Shown here in pieces: positions 26,347 to 34,794 of a stretch of 37,835 bases of DNA. Under the pieces are notes generated by a model that saw only the letters and a program-made list of their open reading frames with translations, had not been told where the DNA came from and did no database searches. This DNA comes from Eubacteriales bacterium (GTDB lineage: Bacteria > Bacillota > Clostridia > Lachnospirales > Lachnospiraceae): the NCBI GenBank assembly GCA_030539395.1, contig JAUNSC010000032.1:1-37835 (forward strand), in the 5' to 3' direction. Position 1 is the stretch's first letter. Every line of letters starts with the position of its first letter. Position numbers and translations under genes: made by a program.

Positions 26347-26420
26347 CGGAGTGTGGCGTAGCTTGGTAGCGCGCTCGGCTGGGGGCCGAGAGGTCGCAAG
26401 TTCAAATCTTGTCACTCCGA
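26347..26420 (+). tRNA. tRNA-Pro (anticodon GGG)
   Basis: The acceptor stem CGGAGTG pairs with CACTCCG (26413-26419). The D arm is followed by an anticodon stem ctcgg/ccgag that encloses the loop ctggggg, giving anticodon GGG. The T arm contains gttcaaat. The total is 74 nt with discriminator A and no encoded CCA. A T-tract (tttttt) follows at once and probably terminates transcription. Confidence 0.93.
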
Positions 26421-26453
26421 TTTTTTATTGCTTCTCCAATGCTAATTTTGGTG

Positions 26454-26482
26454 TTGACATTCTGAAAGAAAAATGTTATCTT
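26454..26482 (+). promoter_or_regulatory. Promoter of the leuA T-box transcript
   Basis: TTGACA (26454-26459) and TATCTT (26477-26482) are separated by 17 bp. Transcription would begin near 26489, just before stem I of the T-box leader. Confidence 0.7.
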
Positions 26483-26489
26483 AAATCTA

Positions 26490-26812
26490 CAATTGCAAAA
26501 ACAAAGGCAAAGAAGAGGAATAGTACAGTTGTTTTTGAATACAGAAAGCTGTCGGGTGATGCGAGACAGTAGAGAGATCAATTGGAACTGCCCTCCGAGC
26601 GGCTGCCCGAAATTTTACGTGAATAAATGCGTGGAAGAGTAGACGTAGACGGAAGACCCGACCGTTATCCGGGTAAGATATAAGATTCTTTGGAATCCGT
26701 ATCGGATAAGTGCATGAAGAAATTCATGAAATAGAGTGGTACCGCGTAGGACGTAATGTTGTCTTTCGTCTCTAATGGCAGATGTATATGCCTGGAGATG
26801 GAAGATTTTTTT
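26490..26812 (+). ncRNA. T-box leader, probably leucine-specific
   Basis: The signature T-box sequence tggtaccgcg is at 26737-26746. Stem I is recognisable, with an apical part ctgtcgggtgatgcgagaca at about 26549-26568. On its 3' side, ggaactg (26584-26590) places CTG (Leu) as the likely specifier, which agrees with leuA downstream. I cannot exclude a different register. Uncharged tRNA-Leu would bind the specifier and the T-box bulge and prevent termination. A terminator stem with a seven-T tract follows at 26762-26812. Confidence 0.85.
26762..26812 (+). terminator. T-box-controlled terminator
   Basis: tctt, tctc and ggca on the ascending side (26762-26780) pair with tgcc, gaga and aaga (26789-26805) as an imperfect stem, followed by ttttttt (26806-26812). 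It is not the usual stem directly abutting the T-box sequence, so the exact switch geometry needs folding. Confidence 0.5.
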
Positions 26813-26881
26813 ATGCAATGGATATTTCTCGAATTTCCATTGCATGAAAAGTATGCGCACGGATGCAAATGGCATACTTTT
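26813..26881 (+). repeat. Two extra perfect hairpins between the T-box terminator and leuA
   Basis: ATGCAATGGA (26813-26822) pairs with TCCATTGCAT (26836-26845); AAAAGTATG (26847-26855) pairs with CATACTTTT (26873-26881). The loop of the second contains atgcaaatgg (26863-26872), which could instead pair with tccattgcat, so the two stems may be mutually exclusive. They sit about 60 nt before the leuA start. Confidence 0.6.
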
Positions 26882-26943
26882 GTTCTTCCGCAGAAAAATT
26901 TTGCCTTTGCAAGAATATTTCTATAATGAAGAGGAGAATGGAT

Positions 26944-28611
26944 ATGAAAAATTGCAGCAAGTACACAAGACAGTATTTTATGCCGCCCACAGAGTGTATG
27001 GACTGGGCAAAAAAGGACCATATTGAGAAGGCTCCTGTATGGTGCAGCGTTGACCTGCGGGATGGAAATCAGGCGCTCATCGTTCCGATGACACTTGATC
27101 AGAAGATCAGCTTTTTCAAATTGCTTGTAAAGATCGGGTTTAAGGAGATTGAAGTTGGATTTCCGGCTGCATCAGAAACGGAGTACCAGTTTTTGAGAGC
27201 TTTGATTGAACAGAATCTGATTCCGGATGATGTGACTATCCAGGTGCTTACACAGGCGAGAGAACATATTATTAAGAAGACATTTGAAGCTCTGGAAGGG
27301 GCAAAAAAAGCAGTTGTACACGTTTACAATTCAACGTCTGTTGCACAGCGTGAGCAGGTGTTCCATAAATCGAAAGAAGAAATTCTGAAAATTGCAGTAG
27401 AAGGAGCGAAACTTTTGAAAGAACTTGCTGCTGAGACTGAGGGAAATTTTTCTTTTGAATACAGTCCGGAGAGCTTTACAGGAACAGAACCGGAATATGC
27501 GTTGGAAGTTTGTAATGCAGTACTGGATGTATGGCAGCCCACGCCGGATAATAAAGTGATTATTAATCTGCCCAGTACGGTACAGCATTCCATGCCCCAT
27601 GTATATGCGAGTCAGATTGAATATATGAGTAAAAATATGAAATATCGTGAGAATGTGCTGATTTCTCTTCATCCGCATAATGACCGCGGCAGCGGTGTCA
27701 GTGATGCGGAAATGGGCATTTTGGCCGGCGCCGACAGAATAGAGGGTACATTGTTCGGAAATGGAGAGCGTACCGGAAATGTAGATATTGTAACACTGGC
27801 AATGAATATGTATTCACAGGGCGTGGATCCGGAGCTTGATTTCACTAATATGATTCAGATATGTGAAGAATATGAGAAATACACCGGAATGAATATTGAT
27901 ATGAGAAGCCCGTACAGCGGAGCGCTGGTATTTGCTGCTTTCTCCGGTTCACACCAGGATGCTATTGCAAAAGGCATGAAGTATCGTGAAGAAAATAATT
28001 GTGAACATTGGACAGTGCCGTATCTGCCAATTGATCCGGCTGATATCGGCAGACATTATGAGGCGGATGTTATCCGTATTAACAGTCAGTCCGGAAAAGG
28101 CGGCGTAGGATATATTCTGGAGCAGTATTATGGATTGAATCTTCCGGCTAAGATGCGTGAAGCGATGGGATATGCTGCAAAAGCTGTATCTGATCATCAG
28201 CATAAAGAACTTCTGCCGGATGAGATTTTTGAACTGTTCAAGACACGATATGAGGATATTACTGCACCGTTTAATATTACTGAGGTACATTTTAAGCAGC
28301 ATAATGGCATCATAGCAGAAGTGACTGTAGATTATAATGGAGATGTCAAGGTTGCTGTGGCATCCGGAAACGGCCGTCTGAATGCGGTAAGCAATGCGCT
28401 GAAAAAACAGTTCCGTCTGGAATATGATCTGGTTGTATATCAGGAGCATGCGCTGGAGGCAAGCTCCAGTTCAAGGGCAATTGCTTACGTTGGAATTAAA
28501 GATAAGCAGGATAATCTCTATTGGGGAGCAGGCCTTGATCAGGATATTATCCGTGCGTCGATCAATGCTCTGTTAACAGCTATTAATAATATGCTGTCAA
28601 ATATTAAATAA
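26944..28611 (+). CDS. leuA: 2-isopropylmalate synthase (LeuA2 type)
   Basis: The 555-aa enzyme condenses acetyl-CoA with 2-oxoisovalerate, the first step of leucine synthesis. The catalytic domain has DLRDGNQ (37-43, metal/substrate Arg39 and Asp40) and HPHND (243-247, metal-binding His243 and His245). GNGERTGNVDIV and a C-terminal regulatory domain ending SSSSRAIAYVGI follow. Its form is LeuA2 (alpha-IPMS of Clostridia and Actinobacteria). I choose ATG at 26944 because agaggag lies 8 nt upstream; an in-frame ATG at 26938 overlaps the ribosome binding site and earlier starts lie in the leader hairpins. Expression is controlled by the T-box. Confidence 0.95.
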   Translation: MKNCSKYTRQYFMPPTECMDWAKKDHIEKAPVWCSVDLRDGNQALIVPMTLDQKISFFKLLVKIGFKEIEVGFPAASETEYQFLRALIEQNLIPDDVTIQVLTQAREHIIKKTFEALEGAKKAVVHVYNSTSVAQREQVFHKSKEEILKIAVEGAKLLKELAAETEGNFSFEYSPESFTGTEPEYALEVCNAVLDVWQPTPDNKVIINLPSTVQHSMPHVYASQIEYMSKNMKYRENVLISLHPHNDRGSGVSDAEMGILAGADRIEGTLFGNGERTGNVDIVTLAMNMYSQGVDPELDFTNMIQICEEYEKYTGMNIDMRSPYSGALVFAAFSGSHQDAIAKGMKYREENNCEHWTVPYLPIDPADIGRHYEADVIRINSQSGKGGVGYILEQYYGLNLPAKMREAMGYAAKAVSDHQHKELLPDEIFELFKTRYEDITAPFNITEVHFKQHNGIIAEVTVDYNGDVKVAVASGNGRLNAVSNALKKQFRLEYDLVVYQEHALEASSSSRAIAYVGIKDKQDNLYWGAGLDQDIIRASINALLTAINNMLSNIK

Positions 28612-28641
28612 GACAAAATATTTCAAAAATATTACAAAAAC

Positions 28642-28684
28642 AAAAATGCAAAGTCCTTTAAAATAAGGATTTTGCATTTTTTTG
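28642..28684 (+). terminator. Terminator of leuA
   Basis: caaaaatgcaaagtcctt pairs with aaggattttgcatttttttg around a short A/T loop, with a strong T-tract. Confidence 0.85.
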
Positions 28685-28727
28685 TCGAAAAATGTGATAA
28701 AAATATTACAAAAATATGAAATATATC

Positions 28728-28756
28728 TTGACACTGTAACAAAATTTACATATAAT
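28728..28756 (+). promoter_or_regulatory. Perfect consensus promoter of the SleB-like hydrolase gene
   Basis: TTGACA (28728-28733) and TATAAT (28751-28756) with a 17-bp spacer match the sigma-A consensus completely, so expression is probably vegetative rather than sporulation-specific. Confidence 0.85.
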
Positions 28757-28804
28757 GGCGATATATGGGAGTATAAAAAAGCAAGAAAGGAATAAAGGCA
28801 GCAT

Positions 28805-29674
28805 ATGGAAGTGTTTAAAACGCTTCTGGAGATGATGTATAAGCGGACGAGACGCCGGATTCGGCGGTTATATCATAAACGTTCAGCTGCAACAATCACT
28901 GCATGTATGCTGGCAGTGGCATTTCTGTGCGCAATAGGGGTTAGCGGGGGAAGCAGAAATCTTGTCAGGCAGGAAAATCGTACAAAAACGGTTGCAAATG
29001 CGGGGATGAAAGAAGTTCTGGCGGCAGAGACTTCACAGACGGAAGAACTGCAGGCAGGGCTGAAAGGGGTGGTCCATGGTGCATTAACTATGGAAGAGTA
29101 CACCAGAGCAGCAACGGAGATTGATATGGCCAGTGCGAATGAGGAAATTCTTGTGGGACCGGCAAGAGCCAGTCGCAGAGAGGCAATCAGGAGTACGCTG
29201 GAAGAAGGAACAAAGTCTGCGGGAAATGTATCGGCATGTGCCACAAAATTGGTGCGCGACAATCAGATGCCGGAATCAGAATATTACACATTGTTGCGGA
29301 TTGTAGAGGCAGAGGCAACGGGGGAAGACCTGAAAGGAAAAATGCTTATTGCAAGTGTTATTCTGAATCGAGTAAAAGATGAACGTTTTCCGGATACGAT
29401 TGAAGAAGTGGTATGGCAGGAAATTGGCGGTTCTGCCCAATTTCAGCCAACAATTGACGGCAGGATTTACAGCGTCGATATTTCAGAGGATTCCGTTGAG
29501 GCAGTGGACAGAGTACTGGCAGGGGAAGATTATTCACAGGGAGCATTATATTTTATGGCTCGAATAGCTTCTGATTATGACAGTGTAGGCTGGTTTGATG
29601 AGAATCTTATACCGCTTTTTGAACATGGCGGACATGAATATTATACATTATCAAAAGATGCGAGAGTATCCTGA
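28805..29674 (+). CDS. SleB/CwlJ-type cell wall hydrolase, membrane-anchored
   Basis: The protein has 289 aa. The N-terminus is very basic (residues 10-30), followed by one TM helix (about 29-49). A linker of about 110 residues leads to a C-terminal hydrolase_2 domain. The domain begins YYTLLRIVEAEATGED, with candidate catalytic Glu168, continues with GKMLIASVILNRVKD and FQPTIDGRIYSV, and ends in HGGHEYYT. These enzymes cleave peptidoglycan; SleB and CwlJ act on spore cortex, but the N-terminal anchor and the consensus sigma-A promoter suggest a vegetative role in wall remodelling. The ribosome binding site is aaggcagc or the more distant aaagga. Single-gene unit. Confidence 0.85.
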   Translation: MEVFKTLLEMMYKRTRRRIRRLYHKRSAATITACMLAVAFLCAIGVSGGSRNLVRQENRTKTVANAGMKEVLAAETSQTEELQAGLKGVVHGALTMEEYTRAATEIDMASANEEILVGPARASRREAIRSTLEEGTKSAGNVSACATKLVRDNQMPESEYYTLLRIVEAEATGEDLKGKMLIASVILNRVKDERFPDTIEEVVWQEIGGSAQFQPTIDGRIYSVDISEDSVEAVDRVLAGEDYSQGALYFMARIASDYDSVGWFDENLIPLFEHGGHEYYTLSKDARVS

Positions 29675-29807
29675 GCAAGGGCGGGAGGACTGCAGTGTGA
29701 ATCAGCGCTGAGGTCGTTCCGCTTTTTGCAGTGTATTTCTAATTCTGCGAACAGCAGGACATGTTTTCTGCATGTCCGATTAGCGTTGGTGTGAGGTTTT
29801 TTGGCTA

Positions 29808-29836
29808 TTGTATGGAAGAAAAAGATGTGCTATACT
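29808..29836 (+). promoter_or_regulatory. Promoter of thrC
   Basis: TTGTAT (29808-29813) and TATACT (29831-29836) with a 17-bp spacer. A GGACATG/CATGTCC stem (29757-29777) just upstream lacks a T-tract and may end the hydrolase transcript. Confidence 0.6.
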
Positions 29837-29899
29837 CTTTCGAAAAGGTATGTGCGGGCATATACCGGATAAATTTTAATTAAGGATCGGGGATATGAT

Positions 29900-31390
29900 A
29901 TGGAATTATATTATAAAAGTACCAGAAATGCAGAGGAAAAAGTAAGTGCTTCACAGGCAATTTTAAAGGGATTGGCAGATGATGGCGGTCTTTTTGTGCC
30001 GGAACAGATTCCGCATTTAGATGTGGATATGGAAAGGCTTGCGGGGATGAGCTATCAGGAAACAGCATATGAGGTAATGAAGCTGTTCTTTACTGATTTT
30101 GAGGAAGATGAACTGAAAAATTGTATTAACAAGGCTTATGATGAGAAATTTGATACAAAGGAAATAGCACCGGTAAGGCAGGCCGATGGTGCATATTATC
30201 TGGAACTTTTTCACGGTGCAACTATAGCGTTTAAAGATATGGCGCTTTCCATTTTGCCGCATCTGCTGACAACATCTGCAAAAAAGAACAATGTACATAA
30301 TGAAATCGTAATTCTGACTGCTACATCAGGTGATACAGGAAAAGCGGCTCTTGCCGGTTTTGCGGATGTGCCGGGAACAAGAATTATTGTATTTTATCCC
30401 AGGGATGGGGTGAGTCCAATACAGGAAAAGCAGATGGTGACTCAGAAGGGTGCCAATACGTTTGTAGTCGGAATAAGAGGAAACTTTGATGATGCTCAGA
30501 CCGGAGTAAAAAGAATGTTTGGCGATAAGGAACTTGCAAAAGAAATGGAAGAAGCAGGATTCCAGTTTTCGTCGGCAAATTCTATAAACATAGGAAGACT
30601 TGTTCCACAGGTGGTGTACTATGTGTATGCATATGCAAAGCTTGTTGCAGCGGGCGAACTTACAGTTGGCGAAGAGATGAATGTGGTGGTCCCGACAGGG
30701 AATTTCGGAAATATTCTTGCGGCATACTATGCAAAAAATATGGGTATTCCAATTGGAAAACTGATATGTGCGTCCAATGATAATAAAGTGCTATATGATT
30801 TCTTTGCAACAGGAGAGTATAACCGTAACAGGGAATTTATCCTTACAACTTCTCCGTCTATGGATATCCTGATTTCAAGTAATCTGGAAAGATTGATTTA
30901 TAAAATTGCGGGTGAAGATGCTGAAAGAACGGCAATACTTATGAATGCCCTTCAGACGGAAGGAAAATATGAGATCACTCCGGAAATGAAAGCAGCTTTG
31001 AAAGAGTTTGAGGGCGGATTTGCCACAGAGGAAGAAGTTGCAGATGAGATAAAGAAATTGTATGAAAATACAGGATATGTAATTGACACACATACTGCAG
31101 TGGCTTCTCGTGTGTACAGAGAGTACGGAAAAAAGACGGGAGATACCAGAAAAACAATAATTGCTTCCACGGCCAGCCCCTATAAGTTTACGCGAAGTGT
31201 AATGGATGCGATTGATTCCGGATACGGAGCAATGTCAGATTTTGAATTAGTAGATGAATTATGCAGGATTTCCGGCGTTAAAGTGCCACAGGCAATTGAA
31301 GAGATACGCACAGCTCCGGTGCTTCATGATACGGTCGTGGAACGCGACGGTATGAAAGAAGTTGTTAAGAAAAATCTGGGAATAGGATGA
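29900..31390 (+). CDS. thrC: Threonine synthase
   Basis: The 496-aa PLP enzyme converts O-phosphohomoserine to threonine. LFHGATIAFKDMAL contains the Schiff-base Lys112. TATSGDTGKAAL and VPTGNFGNILAAYYAKNMG are the phosphate-binding and cofactor regions of the long (E. coli/yeast-like) family. The N-terminal STRNAEEKVSASQAILKGLA is also typical. The start at 29900 follows gatcggggat. The next gene begins 11 bp after the stop, so the two share a transcript. No hom or thrB is adjacent. Confidence 0.95.
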   Translation: MELYYKSTRNAEEKVSASQAILKGLADDGGLFVPEQIPHLDVDMERLAGMSYQETAYEVMKLFFTDFEEDELKNCINKAYDEKFDTKEIAPVRQADGAYYLELFHGATIAFKDMALSILPHLLTTSAKKNNVHNEIVILTATSGDTGKAALAGFADVPGTRIIVFYPRDGVSPIQEKQMVTQKGANTFVVGIRGNFDDAQTGVKRMFGDKELAKEMEEAGFQFSSANSINIGRLVPQVVYYVYAYAKLVAAGELTVGEEMNVVVPTGNFGNILAAYYAKNMGIPIGKLICASNDNKVLYDFFATGEYNRNREFILTTSPSMDILISSNLERLIYKIAGEDAERTAILMNALQTEGKYEITPEMKAALKEFEGGFATEEEVADEIKKLYENTGYVIDTHTAVASRVYREYGKKTGDTRKTIIASTASPYKFTRSVMDAIDSGYGAMSDFELVDELCRISGVKVPQAIEEIRTAPVLHDTVVERDGMKEVVKKNLGIG

Positions 31391-31401
31391 GGTGACTGAA
31401 A

Positions 31402-31749
31402 ATGGATTCTATGTTTTCGATAATGGACATTATAATTATCTTGAGCGGCCTGTATCTTCTTTATACATATTATTTGATGAAGTTTAAAGGTGAAGTGAAA
31501 GAATCGATTTTGCTGCCCAAAGATCTTCCGCTTAAAAAATGCAAAGACATATCTGCATATATATCAGAGATGTCACCGAAAGTGCTGATATACGGTGCTG
31601 TAGTAGTGCTGTGCGGAGTTGTAGGACTGGTAGAGGATGTGTATCATGTCCTCGGCTGGATATATCTTGCTGCTATTCTGGTATTTGTTGTTGTGTCAGC
31701 ATGGTTTATAGTGCAGGCGAAAAACGCGGTAAAAAAATATTGGCCGTAA
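31402..31749 (+). CDS. Small membrane protein co-transcribed with thrC
   Basis: The 115-aa protein has three hydrophobic helices: about 5-26 (SIMDIIIILSGLYLLYTYYL), 60-78 (VLIYGAVVVLCGVVGLV) and 84-105 (LGWIYLAAILVFVVVSAWFI). A soluble segment after the first helix is rich in Lys and Asp. I do not recognise the family. An aggtg site precedes the ATG. Its last codons and stop lie in the terminator stem shared with the converging citrate synthase gene. Confidence 0.75.
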   Translation: MDSMFSIMDIIIILSGLYLLYTYYLMKFKGEVKESILLPKDLPLKKCKDISAYISEMSPKVLIYGAVVVLCGVVGLVEDVYHVLGWIYLAAILVFVVVSAWFIVQAKNAVKKYWP

Positions 31750-31799
31750 ATAAAAATCCGTGGATTACATTTTGTAATCCACGGATTTTTATTTACGGC
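31743..31799. terminator. Bidirectional terminator with 26-bp perfect arms
   Basis: Bases 31743-31768 and 31774-31799 are perfect inverted repeats around a 5-base loop, with A-tract and T-tract inside the arms. The stop codon of the membrane protein (31747-31749) is in the left arm, and the stop codon of the reverse-strand citrate synthase (31791-31789) is in the right arm. Confidence 0.9.
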
Positions 31800-33150
31800 T
31801 TTTTAACGGAACATAGTTTTGATGCTTCTGCACAGCTTTGTAAGCCGGACGGATAATTTTTCCGTTATTTACCAGCTCTTCAATACGGTGAGCACTCCAA
31901 CCGACCATTCGGGCGCTGGCAAACATTGGCGTGTATAGTTCAGTGGGCAGATCGAGCATACTGTAAACAAAACCGCTGTAAAAATCCACATTGGCGCTTA
32001 CGCCTTTGTAGATACGGCGCTCTTTTCCGATGACTTCAGGGGCAAGGCGTGCCACAGCGGAATAAAGCTGGAATTCGTCTTCCCGTCCTTTTTCTTTTGA
32101 GAGGCGTTCGACAAAAGCTTTTAAAATATTTGCTCGCGGATCGGAAAGGGAATAGACAGCATGTCCCATTCCGTAAATAAGACCGGCATGGTCAAACGCT
32201 TCTTTATTAAGAAGAGCAGTAAGATAGGAAACAATTTCATCTTCATTTGTCCAGTCTTTTACAACTTTTTTCATGTCTTCAAACATACGGACCACTTTAA
32301 TGTTGGCACCGCCGTGGCGAGGTCCTTTCAGAGAACCAAGAGAAGCTGCCATGGCAGAATAAGTGTCCGTTCCGGAAGATGTAACAACGTGGTTAGTGAA
32401 AGTGGAGTTGTTACCGCCTCCATGTTCCATATGCAAAATCAAAGATAAATCCAGTATTTTTGCTTCCAGTGAAGTATATTGGCAGTCAGGTCTGAGAAGG
32501 TACAGAATATTTTCAGCGACTGACAGATCTTGCTGTGGGACATGGATAAAAAGGCTGTTTCCGTCATGATAATGGCTGTATGCCTGATATCCGTATACGG
32601 ATAAAATAGGCACCAGACTGATAAGCTGGAGACATTGACGCAGAACATTTGGAAGTGTAATATCATCTGCACGATCATCATAAGCATAAAGAGTAAGAAC
32701 GCTTCTGGCAAGTGTGTTCATCATGTCCGGACTGGGAGCCTTCATAATAATATCGCGTACAAAGCTGGTAGGTAACGTACGGTAACGGCAAAGCCTTTCG
32801 GAAAAATCGGAAAGAGCTTTCTGATCAGGCAATGAGCCGAACAGTAAAAGATAAGCGACTTCGTCAAAACCGAAACGGTCATCATGGATAAATCCGCCTA
32901 CAATATCTTTGATATTAATGCCCCGATAGTATAATTCACCGTCGCAGGGAACCATATCGTGGTCCACAATGGTATAGGAACGGATTTCCGAAATATCTGT
33001 CAGACCGGCAAGAACACCCTGGCCACTAATATCACGAAGGCCCCGCTTCACTTCATATTTTCCGTACAATTCGGGATTGATGAGGCCGGCCGACTCGCAA
33101 AGCTTAGAATATGCAAGGATATCTGGTGTGATTTCAGAAAAATTAGTCAT
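31789..33150 (-). CDS. gltA: Citrate synthase
   Basis: The 453-aa enzyme condenses oxaloacetate with acetyl-CoA. Catalytic regions are MEHGGGNNSTF, GPRHGGAN, GMGHAVY and SANVDFYSGF, the last with the catalytic Asp, and MVGWSAHRIEE near the C-terminus. It belongs to the longer citrate/2-methylcitrate synthase branch seen in Clostridia, so a methylcitrate side activity is possible but no prp genes are near. I choose ATG at 33150, which has ggagg 8 nt upstream; the upstream in-frame TTG (33165) overlaps that site. No other TCA-cycle gene is adjacent; citrate made here probably feeds glutamate synthesis. Confidence 0.92.
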   Translation of the reverse strand: MTNFSEITPDILAYSKLCESAGLINPELYGKYEVKRGLRDISGQGVLAGLTDISEIRSYTIVDHDMVPCDGELYYRGINIKDIVGGFIHDDRFGFDEVAYLLLFGSLPDQKALSDFSERLCRYRTLPTSFVRDIIMKAPSPDMMNTLARSVLTLYAYDDRADDITLPNVLRQCLQLISLVPILSVYGYQAYSHYHDGNSLFIHVPQQDLSVAENILYLLRPDCQYTSLEAKILDLSLILHMEHGGGNNSTFTNHVVTSSGTDTYSAMAASLGSLKGPRHGGANIKVVRMFEDMKKVVKDWTNEDEIVSYLTALLNKEAFDHAGLIYGMGHAVYSLSDPRANILKAFVERLSKEKGREDEFQLYSAVARLAPEVIGKERRIYKGVSANVDFYSGFVYSMLDLPTELYTPMFASARMVGWSAHRIEELVNNGKIIRPAYKAVQKHQNYVPLKSRK

Positions 33151-33184
33151 TATGGTATCCTCCAATCTTCAAATAATGAATTTA

Positions 33185-33220
33185 ATTATAGCATATTTTA
33201 GAACAGAAAACCGTAAAGAA
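33185..33220 (-). promoter_or_regulatory. Probable extended -10 promoter of the citrate synthase gene
   Basis: On the minus strand TGCTATAAT (33193-33185) is a full extended -10 element. The -35 region is poor. Confidence 0.45.
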
Positions 33221-33271
33221 AATCTAAAGAAAGTCTAAATAAAATCGGAATATAAAAACATGGCTATATGC

Positions 33272-33300
33272 TTGACTTTTCGTACGGAAAATGCGATAAT
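33272..33300 (+). promoter_or_regulatory. Promoter of the structured RNA before galM
   Basis: TTGACT (33272-33277) and GATAAT (33295-33300) with a 17-bp spacer; transcription would begin near 33307. Confidence 0.65.
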
Positions 33301-33306
33301 TAAGGC

Positions 33307-33512
33307 GAATTTAAAAGAGGAGAGAAAATGTAACCTGGGATGTTCGACAACTCCTGCCGTTTTGAACCTACATTTACTTTAAACGGGATTCCTACATTGC
33401 CAACTGGATGTCAGGCCCCCATTTGACAGGGGAAGACAGAAGGACGGTTGCGGTTACCCACCTGGCCTGGCTAGGAGTCAAAAGGTAGGAACCGGCATTT
33501 CGGGGCTACTCA
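33307..33512 (+). ncRNA. Structured non-coding RNA, probably 6S RNA (ssrS)
   Basis: This roughly 200-nt stretch has no open frame of note but folds by eye as a long rod. cctgggatgtt (33334-33344) pairs with ggcatttcgggg (about 33494-33505). Then tcctgcc and ttttga on the 5' side pair with ggtagga and tcaaaa on the 3' side. After a bubble containing accgttt/aaacgg-type stems comes an apical hairpin cccc/gggg. A closing helix, a large central bubble and an apical stem fit 6S RNA, the RNA that binds the housekeeping RNA polymerase. It has its own promoter and terminator. The raiA-motif RNA, of similar size and also in Clostridia, is the main alternative. Confidence 0.6.
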
Positions 33513-33515
33513 AAC

Positions 33516-33545
33516 AAAAAGAGGGCCGTATGGCTCTCTTTTTTA
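33516..33545 (+). terminator. Terminator of the structured RNA
   Basis: aaaaagagggcc (33517-33528) pairs with ggctctctttttt (33532-33544), a strong stem with a six-T tract. galM begins 18 bases later. Confidence 0.85.
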
Positions 33546-33562
33546 TAAAGGAAGGAGCGTTT

Positions 33563-34612
33563 ATGGGAATGAAAATCAGCAGTTTTGGAAGGCTTGCCGA
33601 TGGCAGAGAAGCAAAGCTGGTAACAATTGCAAATGCAAATGGTATGTCGATTGAGGTGACAAATTACGGTGCAACGCTTGTATCGGCGGTTATGCCGGAT
33701 AAAAACGGACACTATGCAGATGTGATTTTAGGATATGCAGATGTAACGGATTATGCAAAGAATGGCGGGTATTTGGGAGCCGTAATCGGCAGAAATGGAA
33801 ACCGCATTGGCGGAGCAGCGTTTAAAATTAACGGAATTACATATGAGCTTGTGAAAAATGAAAACGGGAATAATCTGCACAGTGGTCCTGATGGGTATGA
33901 CACAAAAATATGGGATATGAAAACAGATGAAAGTTCACAGTCGGTGGAGTTTTCCTATCATAGTCCGGATATGGAACAGGGATTTCCGGGAAATTTTGAT
34001 GTTACGGTGAAGTATACTCTTACAGATGATAATGAGATCAAAATTTCATATACAGGAAAGTCAGACAAAGATACCATTGCAAATATGACTAATCACAGCT
34101 ATTTTAATCTGGAAGGACATGACAGTGGAAGCATTCTGGATCATGTTCTCTGGATTGATGCAGATGCGATCACAGCGGTGGACGCAGAGTCTATTCCGAC
34201 GGGAGAAATCCGCCCGGTGGAGGGAACTCCGTTTGATTTCAGACAGCCAAAGACAATAGGAAGAGATATTGAGATGGAGGATGATCAGCTCAAAAAAGGC
34301 GGCGGCTATGATCACAATTTCGCCCTCAATACAGATGGAACCATGAAAAAAATTGCGGAAGTGACTGCCCCGGTCAGCGGCAGAAAGATGGAGGTATTCA
34401 CTGACTGCGCAGGAGTTCAGCTTTATACAGGAAACTTTATTGAGGATAGCTGGACAGGTAAAGATGGAAAAGCATATGGAAAGCGTACCGGTCTGTGTCT
34501 TGAAACTCAATTTTATCCGGATGCGGTAAATCATGAAAATTTTGCATCGCCGGTATTAAAAGCGGGCGACATATATGAGACAACAACGATTTACAAATTC
34601 CTGGTCCCATAG
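33563..34612 (+). CDS. galM: Aldose 1-epimerase (mutarotase)
   Basis: The 349-aa enzyme interconverts alpha and beta anomers of galactose or glucose. NLHSGPDGYDTKIWD holds the first catalytic-type His region, NHSYFNLEGH the second His, GGYDHNF the substrate Asp, and TGLCLETQFYPDAVNH the catalytic Glu. I choose ATG at 33563, which has aaggaaggag 6 nt upstream; a longer frame from 33530 would begin inside the preceding terminator. No gal operon partners are adjacent. Read-through from the upstream RNA terminator is the only visible source of transcription. Confidence 0.92.
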   Translation: MGMKISSFGRLADGREAKLVTIANANGMSIEVTNYGATLVSAVMPDKNGHYADVILGYADVTDYAKNGGYLGAVIGRNGNRIGGAAFKINGITYELVKNENGNNLHSGPDGYDTKIWDMKTDESSQSVEFSYHSPDMEQGFPGNFDVTVKYTLTDDNEIKISYTGKSDKDTIANMTNHSYFNLEGHDSGSILDHVLWIDADAITAVDAESIPTGEIRPVEGTPFDFRQPKTIGRDIEMEDDQLKKGGGYDHNFALNTDGTMKKIAEVTAPVSGRKMEVFTDCAGVQLYTGNFIEDSWTGKDGKAYGKRTGLCLETQFYPDAVNHENFASPVLKAGDIYETTTIYKFLVP

Positions 34613-34687
34613 GATTGTGGGTGCGCATTGCGCAAAGCAATCCGTAAACCGGTTCTGACATCTGAATCATTCTTATAAAAACGAAAG

Positions 34688-34724
34688 AAGATGCTGTAGA
34701 AGAAAATTGCAGCATCTTTTTTAT
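34688..34724 (+). terminator. Terminator of galM
   Basis: AAGATGCTG (34688-34696) pairs with CAGCATCTT (34710-34718), followed by ttttatt. Confidence 0.85.
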
Positions 34725-34794
34725 TCTCTGAAAGATGTATTTCACGCAGGAAAGATTCTTTTTGGTACTAAAATGATCAAAAAAGGGGAGAATA

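Noticed and set aside
26347-26420. tRNA-Pro as an integration (att) site of a mobile element
   Set aside because: No integrase and no repeat of the tRNA 3' end is seen on either side.
33328-33333. Minimal start-stop ATGTAA after gaggagag at the 5' end of the structured RNA
   Set aside because: It could stall ribosomes in principle, but the position is within a non-coding RNA and a similar ATGTAA (37170) occurs by chance before pckA.
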